Position numbers and translations under genes: made by a program. Below the pieces are notes generated by a model. The model was not told the origin of the DNA. It saw nothing but the letters and a program-made list of their open reading frames with translations, and ran no database searches. 64,000 nucleotides of DNA from Panacagrimonas sp052386745 (GTDB lineage Bacteria > Pseudomonadota > Gammaproteobacteria > Nevskiales > Nevskiaceae), in the NCBI GenBank assembly GCA_052386745.1, contig JBQTJW010000016.1, positions 124,001 to 188,000 of the forward strand. The letters run 5' to 3'. Positions 16,231 to 24,991 of the stretch are shown here, piece after piece (within the stretch, counting starts at the first letter, position 1; each line of letters starts with the position of its first letter).

Positions 16231-18510
16231 TCAGACCGGTTCCAGCGCTACGGGTTTCTCGCGTGCTTCGAGCTCGAAGTCGAGCTTGTCGTCCTTGACA
16301 TCCACGTGCACCCTTCCGCCATGGGCCAGCTTGCCGAACAGCAGTTCTTCGGCGAGCGGACGCTTGAGATTCTCCTGGATCACGCGAGCCATCGGACGCG
16401 CACCCATCTTGGCATCGTAGCCACGCTCGGCGAGCCAGGCGCGTGCGGCATCGTCGATTTCCAGGACCACCCCCTTGGACGCGAGCTGTTCCTCGAGCTG
16501 CAACAGGAACTTGTCCACCACGCGTGCGACCTCGGCGCGGCTCAGGGCAGCAAACGGAACGATGGCATCCAGACGATTGCGGAACTCCGGCGTGAACATC
16601 TTGCGGATCACTTCCAGCTGATCGGAGCTGTGGTTCTGCTCTGAGAACCCCATCGACCGGCGCGATGATTCCTCCGCACCCGCATTGGTGGTCATGACCA
16701 GGATCACGTTCCGGAAATCGGCCTTGCGTCCGTTGTTGTCGGTGAGTGTGCCGTGGTCCATGACCTGCAGCAGCAGGTTGAAAACGTCGGGGTGCGCCTT
16801 CTCGATTTCATCCATCAGCACCAGGCAATGCGGGTGCTTGACGACGGCCTCGGTCAAAAGGCCGCCCTGATCGAACCCGACATATCCAGGGGGCGCACCG
16901 ATGAGGCGAGAAACCGTGTGACGCTCCATGTACTCGGACATGTCGAACCGGATCAGCTCGATGCCCAGCAGCTGTGCAAGCTGGCGCGTGACCTCAGTCT
17001 TGCCGACGCCGGTCGGGCCGGCGAGCAGGAAGTTGCCGATCGGCTTGTCGGGATTGCCCAGGCCCGAGCGCGACAGCTTGATGCTGGCCGTGAGCTGCTC
17101 GACCGCCTTGTCCTGCCCGTAGATCACGAGCTTGAGATCACGCTCCAGCGTGGCCAGACGGTCGCGGTCGTTGCTGGACACCGACTTGGGCGGGATGCGG
17201 GCGATCTTGGCCACGGTTTCTTCGATGTCCCGAACCTGCACCGTCTTGCGACGCTTGGATTCTGGCAGCAGGCGCAGCCGGGCGGCCGCTTCGTCGATGA
17301 CGTCGATGGCCTTGTCCGGCAGCAGGCGGTCCGTGATGTGCCGGGCCGACAGCTCCACGGCCGATCGCAACGCGCCGCGGGTGAACTGCACAGAGTGATG
17401 TTCTTCGAACTTGGCGCGAAGGCCTTCGAGAATTTTCACCGCGTCTTCGACGCTCGGCTCGGTGACATCGATCTTCTGGAACCGGCGCGCCAGCGCGCGA
17501 TCCTTCTCGAAGACGCCGCGATACTCCTGGTAGGTGGTTGACCCGATGCAGCGCAGCGTCCCCCCGGCCAGCAGCGGCTTGAGCAGGTTGGACGCATCCA
17601 TCACCCCGCCGCTGGCCGCACCGGCGCCGATGATCATGTGAATCTCGTCGATGAAGACGATGGCGCCAGGCATCTGCACGAGTTCCTGCATCACCGCCTT
17701 GAAACGCTTTTCGAAGTCGCCGCGATACTTGGTGCCGGCGATCAGGCTGCCCAGGTCGAGCGAATACACGATGGAGCTCTTGAGCAGGTCCGGCACCCTG
17801 TCCTCCACGATGAGCCATGCGAGCCCTTCGGCGATGGCGGTCTTGCCCACGCCCGCCTCGCCCACCAGCAAGGGATTGTTCTTGCGGCGGCGGCACAGCG
17901 TCTGCATGACGCGCTCGATCTCGTGCTCGCGCCCGATCAAGGGGTCGATCTGCCCACGGGTGGCGCGCTCGTTCAAATTGACGGCGAACTGTTCCAGCGC
18001 CGATTTGCCCTGCGGTTTTCCCTCGTCCTTGTCCTCGCCTTCCGGCGATGATTCCGAGGACGGCTGCGGGCTCGGGTTGTTCTTGGCGATGCCGTGAGAG
18101 ATGAAATTGACCACATCCAGGCGGCTCACGCCCTGCTCGTTGAGCAGATAGACGGCGTGGGTGTCCTTTTCGGCGAACATGGCCACGAGCACGTTGAGCG
18201 TCGTCACCTGCTTTTTGCCGGCCGCCTGCACGTGATAGATGGCACGCTGCAGCACGCGCTGGAAGGACAGCGTGGGCTGGACCTCGGTCTGTTCGCCGCT
18301 GCGGGTGGCGTGAATGTTGTGACGGATGTAATCGCGCAGCTGGCGTTCGAGCTTCTCCAGATCTGCTCCGCTGGCGGTCAGCACTTCGGACACGTTGGCA
18401 TCCGACAGCAGGGCCAGCAGCAGGTGTTCAACCGTCAGCAGCTCGTGACCCTCTCCGCGAGCGGCGAGGAACGCGGCGTCGAGTGCTTTCTGCAGTTCGT
18501 CAGACAACAT
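16231..18510 (-). CDS. clpA: ATP-dependent Clp protease ATP-binding subunit ClpA
   Basis: The protein has 759 residues, the normal ClpA length. A Clp N-domain pair (MLSDELQKALDAAFLAARG) is followed by AAA-1 with Walker A GEAGVGKTA and sensor region FIDEIHMIIGAGAASGG, then AAA-2 with GPTGVGKTE and LMDEIEKAHPDV, including the IGL-type ClpP-binding region. It unfolds substrates for ClpP and receives N-degron substrates from ClpS, encoded just upstream on the same strand. Confidence 0.97.
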   Translation of the reverse strand: MLSDELQKALDAAFLAARGEGHELLTVEHLLLALLSDANVSEVLTASGADLEKLERQLRDYIRHNIHATRSGEQTEVQPTLSFQRVLQRAIYHVQAAGKKQVTTLNVLVAMFAEKDTHAVYLLNEQGVSRLDVVNFISHGIAKNNPSPQPSSESSPEGEDKDEGKPQGKSALEQFAVNLNERATRGQIDPLIGREHEIERVMQTLCRRRKNNPLLVGEAGVGKTAIAEGLAWLIVEDRVPDLLKSSIVYSLDLGSLIAGTKYRGDFEKRFKAVMQELVQMPGAIVFIDEIHMIIGAGAASGGVMDASNLLKPLLAGGTLRCIGSTTYQEYRGVFEKDRALARRFQKIDVTEPSVEDAVKILEGLRAKFEEHHSVQFTRGALRSAVELSARHITDRLLPDKAIDVIDEAAARLRLLPESKRRKTVQVRDIEETVAKIARIPPKSVSSNDRDRLATLERDLKLVIYGQDKAVEQLTASIKLSRSGLGNPDKPIGNFLLAGPTGVGKTEVTRQLAQLLGIELIRFDMSEYMERHTVSRLIGAPPGYVGFDQGGLLTEAVVKHPHCLVLMDEIEKAHPDVFNLLLQVMDHGTLTDNNGRKADFRNVILVMTTNAGAEESSRRSMGFSEQNHSSDQLEVIRKMFTPEFRNRLDAIVPFAALSRAEVARVVDKFLLQLEEQLASKGVVLEIDDAARAWLAERGYDAKMGARPMARVIQENLKRPLAEELLFGKLAHGGRVHVDVKDDKLDFELEAREKPVALEPV

Positions 18511-18555
18511 GGTCAGCTCCGTCGGAACGACAAGTCGGTTGAAAAGGACACACCT

Positions 18556-18882
18556 CTAGGCTTTCTCTAGGACGGCCAGCAGCGGGTGCTGGTTCTGGCG
18601 TGCGAAGGCGTTCACCTGGGCCGTCTTCGTTTCCGCAATTTCGGCAGGGAAAACACCTGCCACGCCGCGGCCCTTGGTGTGCACATGCAACATGATCTGC
18701 ACTGCCGCTTCCCGTGTGTGGTGAAAGAACTGCTGCAAAACCTGGACCACGAACTCCATCGGCGTGAAGTCATCGTTCACCACCACGACCTTGAACATGG
18801 GCGGCTGCTGGGTCCTGGGCTTGGCCGCTTCGACCACGTTGCCATGGTCGGAACCGATGCGAATTTTGGGGGTTTCACTCAT
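18556..18882 (-). CDS. clpS: ClpA adaptor ClpS
   Basis: The protein has 108 residues with a flexible N-terminus and the ClpS core (FKVVVVNDDFTPMEFVV, THKREA-like HHTREAAVQIMLHVH, GRGVAGVFPAEIAETK). It delivers N-end-rule substrates to ClpA and blocks other ClpA substrates. It precedes clpA by 45 bases, the typical arrangement. Confidence 0.97.
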   Translation of the reverse strand: MSETPKIRIGSDHGNVVEAAKPRTQQPPMFKVVVVNDDFTPMEFVVQVLQQFFHHTREAAVQIMLHVHTKGRGVAGVFPAEIAETKTAQVNAFARQNQHPLLAVLEKA

Positions 18883-19120
18883 GGCCGGAGTCTAGCGCGA
18901 CGCGGGTGGATTGGAATGCCCCGGCGACTGCTGGAAAGGTCGGACCGTCCGGCGTCGTTTCAAGGGCGGGCAGGCAATCTGCGGGACCTGAATTTGTGCG
19001 CGGGCGTGACGTTCGCGTGGCGGAAACATCGATCAGCTGCCTGACGCTTGGCTCGCCGCACGCGCTTCCGCGAAAATGGCGCCCCGCACTGCCGCGGGGC
19101 AGGTGCCGGAGTCGATCAAC

Positions 19121-19636
19121 ATGGGGTTCATTTCGCGTTTCCTCCTCCTGCTCTGCGGCTCCTGCGCCCTGCTGGTCGGCATCCAGGTGCCGGGCTTCGT
19201 CGACCAGTACGAGAAGCGCATCGATGCCCACTTCGTCGAGGTGCAGACTAATCTCAAGCCGTTCCAGGACATTGCCGACAAGTTCCACGGCGGCTCGCTC
19301 GACGCGCTGATCCGGAAACACGAGGCCAGCCCGGATCAGAGCTTCCGGGCCGAGGGCGACGCCATCCGCAAGATCGAGCAGCGGTTCCAGTTGCTGCAGA
19401 GGGAAAAGATCGCGTTGCAAACCAGCCTGCCGAGACAGGTCGTCCACATGGCCACCGAGGCCGACCGGGGGCTGATCGAGGAAGCGCGACGCGATTACTC
19501 GTTCACGGTGCTGCTCAACCAGGTCTCGCTGATTTCCGGCCTGATCTTCGCGGTCGGTGTTGTCCTTTGCCTGGAGCTGATCCTCGGGATTTTTCGCTGG
19601 ATGTGGCAGCCCCGGCGCAATCCATTGCGACACTGA
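19121..19636 (+). CDS. DUF2937 membrane protein
   Basis: ATG 19121 gives 171 residues and has GGAG about nine bases upstream; more upstream starts lack this. There is one hydrophobic helix at the N-terminus (FLLLLCGSCALLVGIQVPGF) and one near the C-terminus (SLISGLIFAVGVVLCLELIL), with a helical soluble middle. DUF2937 proteins keep the motif GFVDQYxxRxDAH seen here. Function unknown. A small inverted repeat, GCCCCGC/GCGGGGC, sits at 19081-19100 in the leader. Confidence 0.75.
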   Translation: MGFISRFLLLLCGSCALLVGIQVPGFVDQYEKRIDAHFVEVQTNLKPFQDIADKFHGGSLDALIRKHEASPDQSFRAEGDAIRKIEQRFQLLQREKIALQTSLPRQVVHMATEADRGLIEEARRDYSFTVLLNQVSLISGLIFAVGVVLCLELILGIFRWMWQPRRNPLRH

Positions 19637-19666
19637 GTCCCGGTCACGCACGGTTCGCCGCTTTCC

Positions 19667-20470
19667 TTGCCCCACCTGATATGCCCGGTCTGCCGCCTGC
19701 CGCTGGAACCGGCGGTCACGCGCTGGCATTGCGCCGAGGGGCACAGCTTCGACCTTGCGCGCGAGGGCTATCTCAACCTGCTGCTCGCGCATCAGAAGAA
19801 CAGCCTGGCACCCGGTGACAATGCGGAATCCCTGCACGCCCGCCGGGCCTTTCTCCAGGCCAACCATTACGGGCCACTCCGCGAAGCGGTGGTGGAGGTG
19901 CTGGCCCCCTTGAAAGCGCGGCAGTTGCTCGACCTCGGCTGCGGTGAGGGCTACTACACGCAGGCCATGTCCTCGGTAGCGGCGGATATCGTCGGGCTGG
20001 ACATTGCCAAGCCGGCCATTCAACTGGCAGCCCGATGGTGTCGGGGCCTGACCTGGGTGGTGGCCAGTGGCGCCAGCATTCCGCTGGCCGATGCGTCTGT
20101 CGACGTGGTGTGCAACCTCTTCACGCAGTTGCACGTGACGGAAATGCTGCGCGTGCTCGCCCCTGGGGGGCATGTCCTGGTGGTGACGCCGGCGTGGGAC
20201 CATCTCTGGAATGTTCGCGAGCGCTTGTTCGACGAGGTTCGCGCTCACGATCCCGAGAAATTTCTCGCAGGTTTCGAAAGCGCTTTCGAACTGCGCTTGC
20301 AGCGCCGCATTGCTTTTGAATTGAGGCTGACGCCTAATTCCCTGCGACAGCTGCTGCTCATGACCCCGTACGCCTGGAAGGCGCGCCCCGAAAAGCGAGC
20401 GGCCTTGGAGGAATCCCCTCCGGAGGCGTCCGACGCATCCTTCGTGCTGATGCTCTTCCGGAAGCTTTAG
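19667..20470 (+). CDS. rlmA: 23S rRNA (guanine-N1)-methyltransferase RlmA family
   Basis: The 267-residue protein starts at TTG 19667; no better start exists before the zinc-binding N-terminus. Four ligands CPVC...C..H are visible (ICPVCRLPL, RWHCAEGHSFD), then the SAM-binding motif LDLGCGEGYYTQ near residue 85 and motif IV-like DVVCNLFTQ. RlmA methylates G745 in 23S rRNA of E. coli. The long C-terminal region fits the family. It is about 30 bases after the DUF2937 gene and may be co-transcribed. Confidence 0.88.
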   Translation: MPHLICPVCRLPLEPAVTRWHCAEGHSFDLAREGYLNLLLAHQKNSLAPGDNAESLHARRAFLQANHYGPLREAVVEVLAPLKARQLLDLGCGEGYYTQAMSSVAADIVGLDIAKPAIQLAARWCRGLTWVVASGASIPLADASVDVVCNLFTQLHVTEMLRVLAPGGHVLVVTPAWDHLWNVRERLFDEVRAHDPEKFLAGFESAFELRLQRRIAFELRLTPNSLRQLLLMTPYAWKARPEKRAALEESPPEASDASFVLMLFRKL

Positions 20471-20642
20471 CGGCAGTGCGCTGCCTCCCAGGCGGCGCTC
20501 CACGAAACAGCGTCGCTCCACGAAAAAGCCCGATGCGCGAGGCGAACCGGGCCTTGTCGTTGCACGCAGTTTTCACGTTGCAAATTGCATGTTTCGCATT
20601 CTGCAATCGTGCATCCGAAACGATTTTCCTCCTTGAAAATAA

Positions 20643-20673
20643 CGTGAAAGTGAGCTTTCAAGCCGCTTTCACG
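20643..20673. repeat. Inverted repeat in the rlmA to DUF1328 intergenic region
   Basis: CGTGAAAG (20643-20650) and CTTTCACG (20666-20673) form an eight-base perfect palindrome with an inner GAAAG/CTTTC pair at 20646-20659. There is no T tract. The surrounding stretch 20471-20758 is visibly A/T-richer than its neighbours, has a short direct repeat (CGCTCCACGAAA, twice near 20504-20526), and holds no convincing gene. Confidence 0.35.
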
Positions 20674-20758
20674 AATGGCATATGCGTTGCCACAGGCTCC
20701 AGGGAGATTTCTGTCACTGCTGACCTGGTCCCGTTTCCGGAGCGCTTGTCGGCAGGCA

Positions 20759-20935
20759 CTAGACGGCGGGTCCACCGCCGCGGCCACGTCCCAGGATCAG
20801 CGAAATCACGAACAGCACCAGGAAGACGAGAAACAGGATCTTTGCGATGTCGGTCGCGGCGCCGGCGATACCGCCAAAACCGAATACCGCCGCAACGATG
20901 GCGATGATGAAGAAGATGACGGCATATCTGAGCAT
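20759..20935 (-). CDS. DUF1328 small membrane protein
   Basis: ATG 20935 gives 58 residues and has GAGGG eight bases upstream. Two transmembrane helices are visible (YAVIFFIIAIVAAVFGFGG and ILFLVFLVLFVISLILG), with the Gly-rich end typical of the YtjA/DUF1328 family. In other bacteria such proteins are stress-induced, but their function is unknown. The gene is divergent from the NtrC-type regulator at 21149, and the shared upstream region has an A/T-rich stretch with TATATA at about 21015-21021. Confidence 0.85.
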   Translation of the reverse strand: MLRYAVIFFIIAIVAAVFGFGGIAGAATDIAKILFLVFLVLFVISLILGRGRGGGPAV

Positions 20936-21148
20936 GACAGTACCCTCGGAAGTCCGCGCCGATCCTGGCGCTTGGGCAACACTGTCCAGCTTCCATGCCA
21001 ATCATGAACACGGCATATATATCAGTCTCTTAAGTGATTTTTTTCAGGCAATCCATCCCGATCGTCCCCTGGCAATCAACGCTTTGCGCACCTTGGGGTC
21101 CAGGGTACCTTGCAGAATGAAGTCCTCAACCATCCATACGAGAACACC

Positions 21149-22546
21149 ATGACGACCGCTCGAACCACCGCCATGCGGGTGCTGATTGTCGATGACGACG
21201 CCTCCATCCAGAGAGCCTTTCGCCGACACCTGGAGGATGAGGGCTACGGCGTGGTGTCAGCCCAGTCGGCTGTGGAAGCCGAGGCCGCACTCGGCCGTGC
21301 CGTGTTCGACGTCTGCATTCTCGATCTGAACCTGGGCGAGACCAACGGACTGGACCTGCTGCCCAAGCTGCGCGAATGGGCGCCGTGGATGAGGATCGTC
21401 ATGGTCACCGCCGTCGACGACGTCAGCGTCGCGATGCAGGCGATCCGCGTCGGCGCCAACGATTACCTGGTCAAGCCCTGCGATCCGCAGCAGCTGAGCC
21501 TGGCGGTGGACCAGCAGGCACAGGCGCGCTGGATGGAGAAGCGCATCGAGTCGCTGGAAAGCGCGCCCGTCACCCAGGAACGGCACGATTTCAGTACCGA
21601 CAATCCCGGCCTCCGGGCGCAGTTCGAATCCGCGCGCCAGGTAGCCAATACCGACGCGACCGTGCTCATTCTGGGCGAGAACGGCACCGGCAAGACCGCG
21701 CTGGCGCGAGCCGTCCACGACTGGAGCGGTCGGCGAAAGGCGACGTTCGCCACGGTGAGCTGCCCATCGCTTTCGGCCGAACTTCTGGCCAGCGAGCTGT
21801 TCGGGCACGTGCGCGGTGCGTTCACCGGCGCTACCGACAACCGGCAGGGTCGCGTGCAGGTCGCCGAAGGCGGAACCCTGTTCCTGGACGAGATCGGCGA
21901 CCTGCCGCTTTCCCTGCAACCCAAGCTGCTGCGGTTCATCCAGGATCACGAATACGAGCGCGTGGGTGATCCGCACACCAAGACCGCCAATGTCCGCGTC
22001 ATCGCGGCCACCAACCGCGACCTCAAGAAGATGATTGCCGACGGACAGTTCCGCGAGGACCTGTACTACCGTCTCAACGTCATCACCCTGAACATGCCGC
22101 CGCTGCGGGAGCGCCGGGAAGACATCGCCGCGATCGCCGAGCGGCTGCTGCTGGAGTTCGTGCGCCAGTACGACCGCCCCGCGCGCCGGTTCAACGAACA
22201 GGCCGTGAACTGGCTCCGCCAGTATTCCTGGCCGGGGAACCTGCGTGAACTGCGCAACGTCATCGAGCGGGCGGTCATCCTGTGCAGCCAGGAAACCATC
22301 GGGCTCGAGTTTCTGCCCGCCACGCCGCTCGGCACGGTCAGCCCCGGACCCGGGCTCCGTGTCGGTGACACCGTGTCGCTGGAGGAACTGGAGCGCGCCC
22401 ATATCCTGGCCGTGATGAGTTCCGCGCCGACGCTCGACAATGCGGCGAAGATTCTTGGAATCGACGGGTCCACCCTGTACCGGAAGCGCAAGCAGTACGA
22501 CGCCGCGCGGGCCGAGCCAGAAGCCGAGCGGGCCAGTGTAAGTTGA
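21149..22546 (+). CDS. NtrC-family sigma-54-dependent response regulator
   Basis: The start ATG 21149 gives 465 residues. The receiver domain (about 9-125) has acidic residues VDDDAS, phosphoacceptor D59 in CILDLNLGE, and K in DYLVKPCD. The AAA domain has Walker A GENGTGKT near residue 176, the sigma-54 contact loop GAFTGA near residue 222 and Walker B TLFLDEIGD. The C-terminal Fis-type HTH reads NAAKILGIDGSTLYRKRKQY. It should activate sigma-54 promoters when phosphorylated; the receiver and AAA regions look closest to AlgB-like members. No sensor kinase gene is adjacent, so its partner must be elsewhere. Confidence 0.92.
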   Translation: MTTARTTAMRVLIVDDDASIQRAFRRHLEDEGYGVVSAQSAVEAEAALGRAVFDVCILDLNLGETNGLDLLPKLREWAPWMRIVMVTAVDDVSVAMQAIRVGANDYLVKPCDPQQLSLAVDQQAQARWMEKRIESLESAPVTQERHDFSTDNPGLRAQFESARQVANTDATVLILGENGTGKTALARAVHDWSGRRKATFATVSCPSLSAELLASELFGHVRGAFTGATDNRQGRVQVAEGGTLFLDEIGDLPLSLQPKLLRFIQDHEYERVGDPHTKTANVRVIAATNRDLKKMIADGQFREDLYYRLNVITLNMPPLRERREDIAAIAERLLLEFVRQYDRPARRFNEQAVNWLRQYSWPGNLRELRNVIERAVILCSQETIGLEFLPATPLGTVSPGPGLRVGDTVSLEELERAHILAVMSSAPTLDNAAKILGIDGSTLYRKRKQYDAARAEPEAERASVS

Positions 22547-22872
22547 CGCGGGCTGAACCAATCGTTCGGCCGGACCGTGAACGAATCAGCAGGCGGACCC
22601 GACTGCAGCGGCCCGCTGCGTAAGGTGACAATCGCGTTCGAACGGGGAAAGCCCGTTGGCCGGCTGAATCGGAGTCCGGCAGTGGTTTTCCGTGAACATC
22701 GGGGAACAAGCTCGAATAACACGGAAATCCGACGGCGTGTTCCCCCAGATATTCCCCCGGACTCCGCAGGCTGCGCGCGGAAAAGATCGGACGACTCTGG
22801 ACGACAAACCCTGAAAATAGCAGGGTGTCGGAGGTGTTCGCGAACTTCTGCGAACGTCCTCGGACGGAAAAC
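22547..22872. other. Non-coding stretch between regulator and tRNA-Glu
   Basis: There is no gene here. It contains short palindromic pieces near 22837-22855 (GTTCGCGAAC followed by TGCGAAC) and repeated CGGACG words, plus two runs of CCCCC near 22742 and 22755. tRNA 3' flanks are common integration sites, but no integrase or duplicated tRNA end is visible. Confidence 0.4.
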
Positions 22873-22948
22873 TGGCGCTCCTACCGGGATTCGAACCCGG
22901 GTTTAAGCCTTGAGAGGGCTCCGTCCTAGGCCTCTAGACGATAGGAGC
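22873..22948 (-). tRNA. tRNA-Glu (anticodon CTC)
   Basis: Read on the minus strand, the acceptor arms GCTCCTA and TAGGAGC pair perfectly, followed by G and an encoded CCA (22873-22875). The D-arm region GTCTAGAGGCCTAGGAC matches bacterial tRNA-Glu. The anticodon loop CTCTCAA sits between GAGCC and GGCTT, giving CTC, and the T arm is CCGGG-TTCGAAT-CCCGG. CTC is the minor glutamate isoacceptor; the usual TTC gene must be elsewhere. Confidence 0.95.
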
Positions 22949-23060
22949 ATGGCGACAGGGCGCGTATTATAGGGATTCGCGCCGGCCGGACAATGCGTCT
23001 GGCTTCGTTGCAGACCCGCGATTCGCTCACGTCCTTCGTCCACCGTCCCAGGATTTCACC

Positions 23061-24410
23061 ATTACTCAGCCCCGACGCATTCCGCGCGCAGAGCACCCCA
23101 TCTCGCGCTCGATGATTTCCCCGGGCACGCTCAAGACGCTCTACACCCTCAAGGATGCAGGCCACGAGGCCTACATGGTGGGCGGCGGCGTGCGTGACCT
23201 GCTGGCGGGAATCACCCCCAAGGATTTCGACATCGCCACCAGCGCGCACCCGGAAGCGGTGCGGCGGCTGTTCCGGTCGTGCCGCATGATCGGGCGGCGT
23301 TTCGTGATCTGCCATGTGCGCTTCGGCGAGGAAGTGCTGGAAGTCACCACCTTCCGTGGCCCCGTCACCGACTCGCACGAGCGCGACGAAACCGGCCGCA
23401 TCCTGGTGGATAACGACTACGGCACGCTGGAGGAGGACGCCTTCCGCCGCGACTTCACCGTGAACGCGCTGTATTACGACATCCGCGACTTCTCCATCGT
23501 CGACTACTGCGGCGGCGTGGAGGACCTGAAAGCCGGCGTGCTGCGCCTGATCGGCGAGCCGGAGTTGCGCTATCGCGAAGACCCGGTGCGCATGCTGCGC
23601 GCCATCCGCATCGCCAACAAGCTGCACTTCCGGCTCGATCCGGCCACCGCGGCGCCGATCAAGCGCCTGGCCCCGCTGCTGGCCGAAGTCCCCGCGGCGC
23701 GCCTGTTCGACGAGGTGCTCAAGGTCCTGCTGTGCAAGGAGGGGGCGGACAACTTGTACGGCCTGCGCGTCTATGGCCTGTTCCGCCAGCTGTTCCCGTC
23801 CACCGACGCGGCGCTGGCCGACCCGGCGCGGCTCGCGTTCGTCACCGCGGCGCTGGGCAATTCGGCCGACCGCCTGGCCAAGGACCAGTCGGTCAGTCCC
23901 GCCTTCACCTACGCCGCGCTGCTGTGGCCCGCGGTGGAAGTGCGGTCGCTGGCCTTGCAGCAGAAAGAGGGGCACCCCGAAGCCATTGCACTGGAACAGG
24001 CGGCGGACGAAGTCATCGCCAAGGCCGTCCAACGCGTCGCCATTCCCAAGCGCTTCTCCATCCCCATGCGCGAGATCTGGACGATGCAGCCGCGCTTCGA
24101 GATGCGCGCGGGTGGACGGGCGCGGCGGCTGATGACGCACCCGCGTTTCCGCGCCGCCTATGACTTCCTGCTGATGCGCGCCCAGGCGGGTGACGGGCAC
24201 CTGCGCGAACTCGCGCAGTGGTGGACCGACGCTCAGGGCGCCGCCGAGCTGCCGCCGATCCCCGCGGCGCGTCCCGGTGCGCAGGAACAAGAGGACACGG
24301 GCGAATTCATTCCGGCCGGCGCCGCAGGAGACGGCGCAGCGCCCAAGCGGCGTCGCCGCCGCCGTCGCACCGGCCGGCGCACCGTGAGCGAGGCCGAACC
24401 CGCCACCTGA
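23061..24410 (+). CDS. pcnB: Poly(A) polymerase I (probable ATT start)
   Basis: The first ATG (23112) would cut off residues that match PcnB: upstream in frame the sequence reads IPRAEHPISRS, as in the family's IPRxxHxISR. No ATG, GTG or TTG precedes it in frame back to the tRNA, but ATT 23061 has AGGA seven bases upstream, giving 449 residues. E. coli pcnB is known to start at AUU. The nucleotidyltransferase motif VGGGVRDLLAG, the carboxylates KDFDIAT and the RNA-binding segment RDFTVNALYYD are present; the tail is Arg/Lys-rich. It polyadenylates RNA for decay. folK follows directly. Confidence 0.9.
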   Translation: MTQPRRIPRAEHPISRSMISPGTLKTLYTLKDAGHEAYMVGGGVRDLLAGITPKDFDIATSAHPEAVRRLFRSCRMIGRRFVICHVRFGEEVLEVTTFRGPVTDSHERDETGRILVDNDYGTLEEDAFRRDFTVNALYYDIRDFSIVDYCGGVEDLKAGVLRLIGEPELRYREDPVRMLRAIRIANKLHFRLDPATAAPIKRLAPLLAEVPAARLFDEVLKVLLCKEGADNLYGLRVYGLFRQLFPSTDAALADPARLAFVTAALGNSADRLAKDQSVSPAFTYAALLWPAVEVRSLALQQKEGHPEAIALEQAADEVIAKAVQRVAIPKRFSIPMREIWTMQPRFEMRAGGRARRLMTHPRFRAAYDFLLMRAQAGDGHLRELAQWWTDAQGAAELPPIPAARPGAQEQEDTGEFIPAGAAGDGAAPKRRRRRRRTGRRTVSEAEPAT

Positions 24411-24914
24411 GTGACGCGCGTGCGCACGGCGTACATCGGGCTGGGAGCCAACCTCGGCCATCCCGCGACGCAATTGCGCCAGGCGCTGGCGGCCATCGCA
24501 GGCCTGCCGGGCACCGCCATCACGGCGACGTCCCGTTTCTATCGCTCCGCGCCCATGGGGCCGGCCGCGCAGCCGGACTACTGCAACGCCGTCTGCCGGG
24601 TGGCCACGGCGCTGGCGCCACGCGAGCTGCTCGATGCCCTGATCGACATCGAGCGTGCCGTGGGCCGGGTGCGCGGCGCAGAACGCTGGGGCCCGCGCCT
24701 GCTCGACCTGGACCTGCTGCACGTCGTCGATCACCCGCTCGACGAGGAGGGCCTGCGCTTGCCGCATCCGGGCTTGGCGAAGCGCAATTTCGTCCTCGTG
24801 CCGCTGGCCGAGATCGCTCCTGAATTGGAGATTCCGGGCGTCGGAGCGGTGTCGACGCTCGCCGCTGCGGCGGGACGACAGGGGCTCAGCATCTGGGACG
24901 ACGCCGTCACGTGA
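24411..24914 (+). CDS. folK: 2-amino-4-hydroxy-6-hydroxymethyldihydropteridine pyrophosphokinase
   Basis: The 167-residue protein starts at GTG 24411, immediately after the pcnB stop; GTG 24420 is an alternative. HPPK signatures are IGLGANLG, FYRSAPMG, PDYCNAV and the diagnostic RWGPRLLDLDLL. It catalyses pyrophosphate transfer from ATP to the pterin in folate synthesis. The pcnB-folK-panBC order is typical of gammaproteobacteria and places one-carbon and pantothenate genes together. Confidence 0.95.
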   Translation: MTRVRTAYIGLGANLGHPATQLRQALAAIAGLPGTAITATSRFYRSAPMGPAAQPDYCNAVCRVATALAPRELLDALIDIERAVGRVRGAERWGPRLLDLDLLHVVDHPLDEEGLRLPHPGLAKRNFVLVPLAEIAPELEIPGVGAVSTLAAAAGRQGLSIWDDAVT

Positions 24915-24934
24915 CGCCTTGCCCCCGGCAGAAA

Positions 24935-24962
24935 CTGACGCGGCGGGTCGCCTTGGTATAGT
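24935..24962 (+). promoter_or_regulatory. Predicted promoter of panB
   Basis: CTGACG (24935-24940) and TATAGT (24957-24962) are 16 bases apart in the folK-panB gap. The predicted start near 24969 gives a leader of about 22 bases. Confidence 0.45.
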
Positions 24963-24991
24963 TTCCGCGCCTTTCCCGAGTCGGCCGCCAG

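Noticed and set aside
19081..19100. Hairpin GCCCCGC/GCGGGGC as a terminator
   Set aside because: No T tract follows, and it lies in the leader of the DUF2937 gene rather than after a gene.
21044..21229. Minus-strand ORF overlapping the NtrC start
   Set aside because: No recognised product, no ribosome site, and it overlaps the receiver domain start of a clear gene.
22557..22872. Remnant integrase or attachment site beside tRNA-Glu
   Set aside because: Only suggestive palindromes; no integrase homology and no repeated tRNA 3' end found.
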